Under the pieces are notes generated by a model. It was given only the letters and a program-made list of their open reading frames with translations, ran no database searches and was not told where the DNA came from. From NCBI GenBank assembly GCA_021811225.1, contig JAJZPJ010000094.1, positions 1 to 10,007 of the forward strand: a DNA stretch of 10,007 nucleotides, written 5' to 3'. This DNA comes from Pseudomonadota bacterium. GTDB taxonomy: Bacteria > Pseudomonadota > Gammaproteobacteria > Burkholderiales > Rhodocyclaceae. Each line of letters opens with the position of its first letter. The first letter of the stretch is position 1. The translations under genes were made by a program, and so were the position numbers. Of the stretch, positions 7,040 to 10,007 are shown one piece after another.

Positions 7040-7714
7040 ATGAACATCGATCCCGCCTGGCTGGCACCCACCTCCTTCCTCGACTACGAAACGCCCGAGG
7101 TGCGGGACTTCGTCGCGCGCGCCGTCGGCGGCGCCAAGACGCCGAAGGAGCGGGCGGTCCGCCTCTATTACGCGGTGCGCGACGGCATCCGTTACGATCC
7201 CTACCGTTTCCGCATCGAGCCCGAGTGGTACCGCGCCAGCCACACCATCCGCGAGGGCGCTTCCTACTGCGTGCCCAAGGCCCTGCTCTATGCCGCCGGC
7301 CTGCGCTCGCTGGGCATCCCGGCGCGCCCGGGCTTCGCCGACGTGAAGAACCACCTGGCGACCGAGCGCCTGCTGGCGCTCACCGGCACCGATCTGTTCT
7401 CCTGGCACGGCTACGTCAGCCTGCTGCTCGACGGCCGCTGGCTCAAGGCGACGCCGGTGTTCAACATCGAAATGTGCGAGCGCTTCCAGGTGCTGCCGCT
7501 GGAATTCGACGGCAGCGAGGATTCGCTGATGCAGCCCTTCGACGCGCGCAACCGGCGGCACATGGAGTACGTGCGCTACCACGGCGAATACGACGACCTG
7601 CCCTACGCGGAAATGGCCGCCGAGATGCATCGCGCCTACCCGAGGCTGATCGCGGCGGCCGGGGGCGGGTCGCCGGGCGACTTCGCCGCCGAGGCCGCCC
7701 GCGAGAACGCCTGA
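7040..7714 (+). CDS. Transglutaminase-like (papain-fold) protein of unknown function
   Basis: The 224-residue product has no signal peptide or membrane segment and should be cytoplasmic. Its centre shows the transglutaminase-like core: AVRDGIRYDPYRF (papain-type helix lead-in), GASYCVPKALLYAAGLRSLGIPAR with the candidate nucleophile Cys77, and WHGYVSLLLDGRWLKATPVFN with the candidate His123. The third triad residue, normally the Asp of a W-x-x-x-D-P segment, appears as Thr138 in WLKATP, so the triad is incomplete or uses another residue such as Asn142. The substrate is unknown; it could be a peptidase, amidase or thioesterase-like hydrolase, or a binding protein. It lies between an AidB-like dehydrogenase and a TetR regulator, and its stop shares a base with the TetR start (TGATG), so the three are almost surely co-expressed. 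Confidence 0.82.
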   Translation: MNIDPAWLAPTSFLDYETPEVRDFVARAVGGAKTPKERAVRLYYAVRDGIRYDPYRFRIEPEWYRASHTIREGASYCVPKALLYAAGLRSLGIPARPGFADVKNHLATERLLALTGTDLFSWHGYVSLLLDGRWLKATPVFNIEMCERFQVLPLEFDGSEDSLMQPFDARNRRHMEYVRYHGEYDDLPYAEMAAEMHRAYPRLIAAAGGGSPGDFAAEAARENA

Positions 7715-8328
7715 TGACGGCCGAAGAGCCCAACCGCCGCGCCGAACTGATCCGCAGCGCCGGGCGGCTGTTCCGCGAACAGGGCTACGCCGCCACCACC
7801 ATCCGCGACATCGCCGCGGCGGTCGGCATGCGCTCGGGCTCGCCCTTCTACCACTTCAAGAGCAAGCAGGAGATCCTGAAGGCCGTGGTGCTGGAAGGCC
7901 TGAACTCGGCGCTGGCCGGAATGGCGGCGGTCACCGGGGAAGGGCTCGGGCCGCGCGAGACCTTCCGCGGCCTGATCCGCGCCCACCTGGACACGATCCT
8001 GGAGCACGGCGGCGATTTCGTGCCGGTGCTGCTCTACGAATGGCGCTCGCTCTCCGACGAATCGCGCGCCGAGATCGTCGCCCTGAAGAACCGCTACGAG
8101 GCGGTCTGGCAGAAGACCCTGAAGGATCTGAAAAAGGCCGGGCTGATCAGGGCCGATGCCAAGCTCTCGCGCCTGTTGATCTTCGGCGCCCTGAACTGGA
8201 CGGCGCAGTGGTATCGCCCGGACGGCGCGCTCTCGATCGACGACATCGCCGATCAGACGGCCGAGTTGTTCCTCTGCCCCGGCCCTCCGCCTACTTCGCG
8301 CCGGCCAACGCGCCCGGCTGCGAGCTGA
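7714..8328 (+). CDS. TetR/AcrR-family transcriptional regulator
   Basis: This is a 204-residue one-component repressor of ordinary family length. Residues about 8-55 form the N-terminal helix-turn-helix: RRAELIRSAGRLFREQGY, then TTIRDIAAAVGMRSGSPFYHFKSKQEIL, the recognition helix preceding FYHF. The C-terminal half is helical, contains LLYEWRSLSDESRAEIVALK and resembles ligand domains of acyl-CoA-responsive TetR proteins such as KstR2; that resemblance is from memory and tentative. The start shares its A with the preceding stop (TGATG). The last dozen codons overlap the opposite-strand lipoprotein gene and encode a Pro/Arg-rich tail. Likely targets are the palindromes at 5309-5326 (its own operon) and 11-28 (fadH). 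The effector is probably an acyl-CoA, which is inference. Confidence 0.92.
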   Translation: MTAEEPNRRAELIRSAGRLFREQGYAATTIRDIAAAVGMRSGSPFYHFKSKQEILKAVVLEGLNSALAGMAAVTGEGLGPRETFRGLIRAHLDTILEHGGDFVPVLLYEWRSLSDESRAEIVALKNRYEAVWQKTLKDLKKAGLIRADAKLSRLLIFGALNWTAQWYRPDGALSIDDIADQTAELFLCPGPPPTSRRPTRPAAS

Positions 8329-8806
8329 AATAGCGCCGGGCGTCTTCGAAGTGCGCGGCGAAGTAGCCGTGCTTCAGGCTGTCGATGCGCACCCGGCCCC
8401 GGGAGTTCGGCGCATGGACGAAGCGGCCGCCGCCGATGTAGATGCCGACGTGGGAGTTTGGCCGGTGCAGGGTATTGAAGAACACCAGATCGCCCGGGCG
8501 CAAGCGGCTCGATGCGATCGGCCGGCCTTTCTCGGCGATTTCGGCGGCGTTGCCGGTGAGATCGATTCCCGCCGCCTGGCGGAAGACCTGGGTCACCATG
8601 CCGCTGCAATCGAGCCCGGCCTCGGGATTCTTGCCGCCGTAGCGGTAACCGGTGCCGATCAGGCCCAGCGCATAGAGCGCGACGTCGTCACCCTGACTGC
8701 GGGCCGCTGACAGGGGTATCGGCGTCGGCGATGCCGGGGGCGGGGCGGGGGGCAGAAGCCCGCAGCCGGCCAGCGTCAGCGACAGGAGTATTGCGGCGGT
8801 GCGCAT
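8291..8806 (-). CDS. NlpC/P60-family lipoprotein, probable peptidoglycan endopeptidase
   Basis: The 171-residue product begins with a short lipoprotein signal peptide ending in the lipobox LAGC (Cys15), followed by a Pro-rich linker and an NlpC/P60 domain of about 125 residues. The papain-like triad is visible as Cys67 in LDCSGMV, His119 in SHVGIYIGGG and His131 in FVHAPNSRG. RPGDLVFF is the usual strand before the second triad residue. It resembles E. coli Spr/MepS and NlpC, which cleave peptide cross-links in the periplasm, and membrane anchoring is expected. The ATG at 8806 is preceded directly by an in-frame GTG at 8809, which would add one residue. The gene is convergent with, and overlaps, the TetR gene by 38 bp. 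It has no evident link to acyl-CoA metabolism. Confidence 0.92.
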   Translation of the reverse strand: MRTAAILLSLTLAGCGLLPPAPPPASPTPIPLSAARSQGDDVALYALGLIGTGYRYGGKNPEAGLDCSGMVTQVFRQAAGIDLTGNAAEIAEKGRPIASSRLRPGDLVFFNTLHRPNSHVGIYIGGGRFVHAPNSRGRVRIDSLKHGYFAAHFEDARRYFSSQPGALAGAK

Positions 8807-8858
8807 CACGGCAACATTCTCTTCGGGTAGACTGGCTTCGATCGTCGGAACAGCACGG

Positions 8859-8879
8859 AAAAAACCGGACAGTTCCGGT
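8859..8879 (-). terminator. Hairpin with T-tract on the minus strand, upstream of the lipoprotein gene
   Basis: On the plus strand, six A residues (8859-8864) run into ACCGGA-CAGT-TCCGGT (8864-8879). Read on the minus strand this is a 6-bp stem with a 4-base loop followed by a run of T, the form of a small intrinsic terminator. It sits in the divergent spacer, about 50 bases before the lipoprotein start, so it could act as an attenuator of that gene or stop antisense transcription out of the dehydrogenase gene. It could instead be an operator for the dehydrogenase. The stem is short. Confidence 0.4.
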
Positions 8880-8898
8880 GCCGCCGGCGTCTTCTTCC

Positions 8899-8905
8899 AG
8901 GGAAG
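8899..8905 (+). promoter_or_regulatory. Ribosome binding site of the zinc alcohol dehydrogenase gene
   Basis: AGGGAAG ends five bases before ATG 8911 and supports that start. The rest of the spacer from 8807 holds the hairpin at 8859-8879 and no convincing sigma-70 promoter on either strand. Confidence 0.6.
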
Positions 8906-8910
8906 CGAAA

Positions 8911-10007
8911 ATGAAAATCCGCGCCGCGATACTCGATGCCATGCAGCGCCCCCGACCCTACGCAGGATCGCGGCCGGTGAGCATCGAGAGCGTCATCCTC
9001 GACTCGCCCGGCCCGGGCGAGGTGCTGGTGAAGATAGCCGCCGCCGGCCTGTGCCATTCGGATCTGTCGATCATCAACGGCGACCGGCCCCGGCCGATGC
9101 CGATGGCGCTGGGCCACGAGGCCGCCGGCGTGGTCGAGGAGCTCGGCCCCGGGGTAACCGGTCTCGCGCGCGGCGACCACGTCGCGCTGATCTTCGTTCC
9201 CAGCTGCGGCCATTGCGCGCCCTGCATGGAGGGCCGGCCGGCGCTGTGCGAACCGGGTGCGGCGGCCAACGGCGCCGGCACCCTGGTCGGGGGCGGACGC
9301 CGTCTGCACCGCGCCGACGGCAGCACGCTCAATCACCAGGTCGGCGTCTCCTGTTTCGCCGAGTATGCGGTGGTGGCGCGCGGCAGCCTGGTGAAGATCG
9401 ATCCCGAACTGCCGCTCGACATCGCCGCGCTGTTCGGCTGCGCGGTGCTGACCGGCGTCGGCGCGGTGATCAACGCGGCGCAGGTTCGGCTAGGCGCCTC
9501 GGTGGCCGTGGTCGGACTGGGCGGCGTCGGCCTGTCGGCGCTGCTCGGCGCCCGCGCCGCCGGCGCCCGGCAGATCGTCGCCGTCGATGCGCAGGACGCC
9601 AAGCTGGAATTGGCGCTGTCCCTGGGCGCCACGCACGCCTTCCGCGCCGACGATCCCGATCTCGTCGCCAGGATCAAGGAGGTCACCGGCGGCGGCGTCG
9701 AGGCGGCGATCGAGGCGGCGAGTTCGGTCGAAGCGCTGGACTCGGCCTACCGGATCACCCGGCGCGGCGGCACCACCGTCACCTGCAGCCTGCCCAACCC
9801 CGCCCACAGCTTCAATCTGCAAGCGGTGAATCTGGTCGCCGAGGAGCGGACGCTGAAGGGCAGCTATCTGGGGTCGGGCGTGCCCGCGCGCGACATTCCG
9901 CATTTCATCGCGCTCCATCGGGCCGGGAAGCTGCCGGTGGAAAAGCTGGTGAGCCACCGGATCGGCCTGGACGAGATCAACCTCGGCTTCGACCGGCTCG
10001 CCGACGG
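8911..10007 (+). CDS. Zinc-dependent medium-chain alcohol dehydrogenase (3' end beyond window)
   Basis: The frame is open from ATG 8911 to the window edge, 365 complete codons, so only a short C-terminal piece is missing for a family of about 370-380 residues. Catalytic zinc ligands are Cys48 in GLCHSDL, His69-Glu70 in GHEAAG and Cys177 in FGCAVLTGVGA. Structural zinc is held by Cys99, Cys102, Cys105 and Cys113 in CGHCAPC...LCE. The Rossmann motif GLGGVG starts at about Gly202, and Asp226 after the second strand (VAVDAQ) predicts NAD over NADP. The layout matches class III-like and aryl/allyl alcohol dehydrogenases; the substrate cannot be told. The gene is transcribed divergently from the lipoprotein gene and carries no copy of the operator palindrome in its leader, so it is probably regulated separately. 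Confidence 0.93.
   Translation, partial: MKIRAAILDAMQRPRPYAGSRPVSIESVILDSPGPGEVLVKIAAAGLCHSDLSIINGDRPRPMPMALGHEAAGVVEELGPGVTGLARGDHVALIFVPSCGHCAPCMEGRPALCEPGAAANGAGTLVGGGRRLHRADGSTLNHQVGVSCFAEYAVVARGSLVKIDPELPLDIAALFGCAVLTGVGAVINAAQVRLGASVAVVGLGGVGLSALLGARAAGARQIVAVDAQDAKLELALSLGATHAFRADDPDLVARIKEVTGGGVEAAIEAASSVEALDSAYRITRRGGTTVTCSLPNPAHSFNLQAVNLVAEERTLKGSYLGSGVPARDIPHFIALHRAGKLPVEKLVSHRIGLDEINLGFDRLAD

Noticed and set aside
6979..7713. N-terminal extension of the TetR frame over the transglutaminase-like gene
   Set aside because: The TetR helix-turn-helix begins right after ATG 7714, and the upstream translation is low-complexity Arg-rich shadow.

Overview
The window reads as a densely packed, visibly GC-rich chromosomal segment of a proteobacterium. 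Gene content and protein style (FadH, BioA with a WHPCTQMK N-terminus, an AidB-type acyl-CoA dehydrogenase, short gaps and stop/start overlaps) fit a betaproteobacterium, possibly Rhodocyclales-like. That placement is inference from family resemblance, not a database result. No tRNA, rRNA, CRISPR array, insertion sequence or prophage gene is visible.

Layout, left to right. (1) 1-111 is a leader with a -10-like hexamer and a perfect 7-bp-arm palindrome. It precedes fadH (112-2124), a three-domain 2,4-dienoyl-CoA reductase. (2) 2185-5319 is a tight biotin cluster, bioA-bioF-bioD, whose three products carry 8-amino-7-oxononanoate synthesis through to dethiobiotin. bioB and the pimeloyl genes are not in the window. 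(3) 5379-8328 is a second tight operon: an AidB-like acyl-CoA dehydrogenase, a transglutaminase-fold protein of unknown function, and a TetR-family regulator. (4) Facing it tail to tail, with 38 bp of overlap, is a small NlpC/P60 lipoprotein gene on the minus strand (8291-8806). (5) A roughly 100-bp divergent spacer leads to a zinc alcohol dehydrogenase gene (8911 to the right edge, truncated by the window).

The most interesting signal is regulatory. The palindrome at 11-28 recurs at 5309-5326, immediately before the AidB-like operon. The flanks are also conserved: 22 of 26 positions match between 7-32 and 5305-5330. The second copy overlaps the bioD stop codon and lies at the plausible -35 region of the operon that ends in the TetR gene. 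The simplest model is that this TetR protein represses its own operon and fadH, forming a small acyl-CoA catabolism regulon. In that model bioAFD is interposed between the two sites but is not obviously a member.
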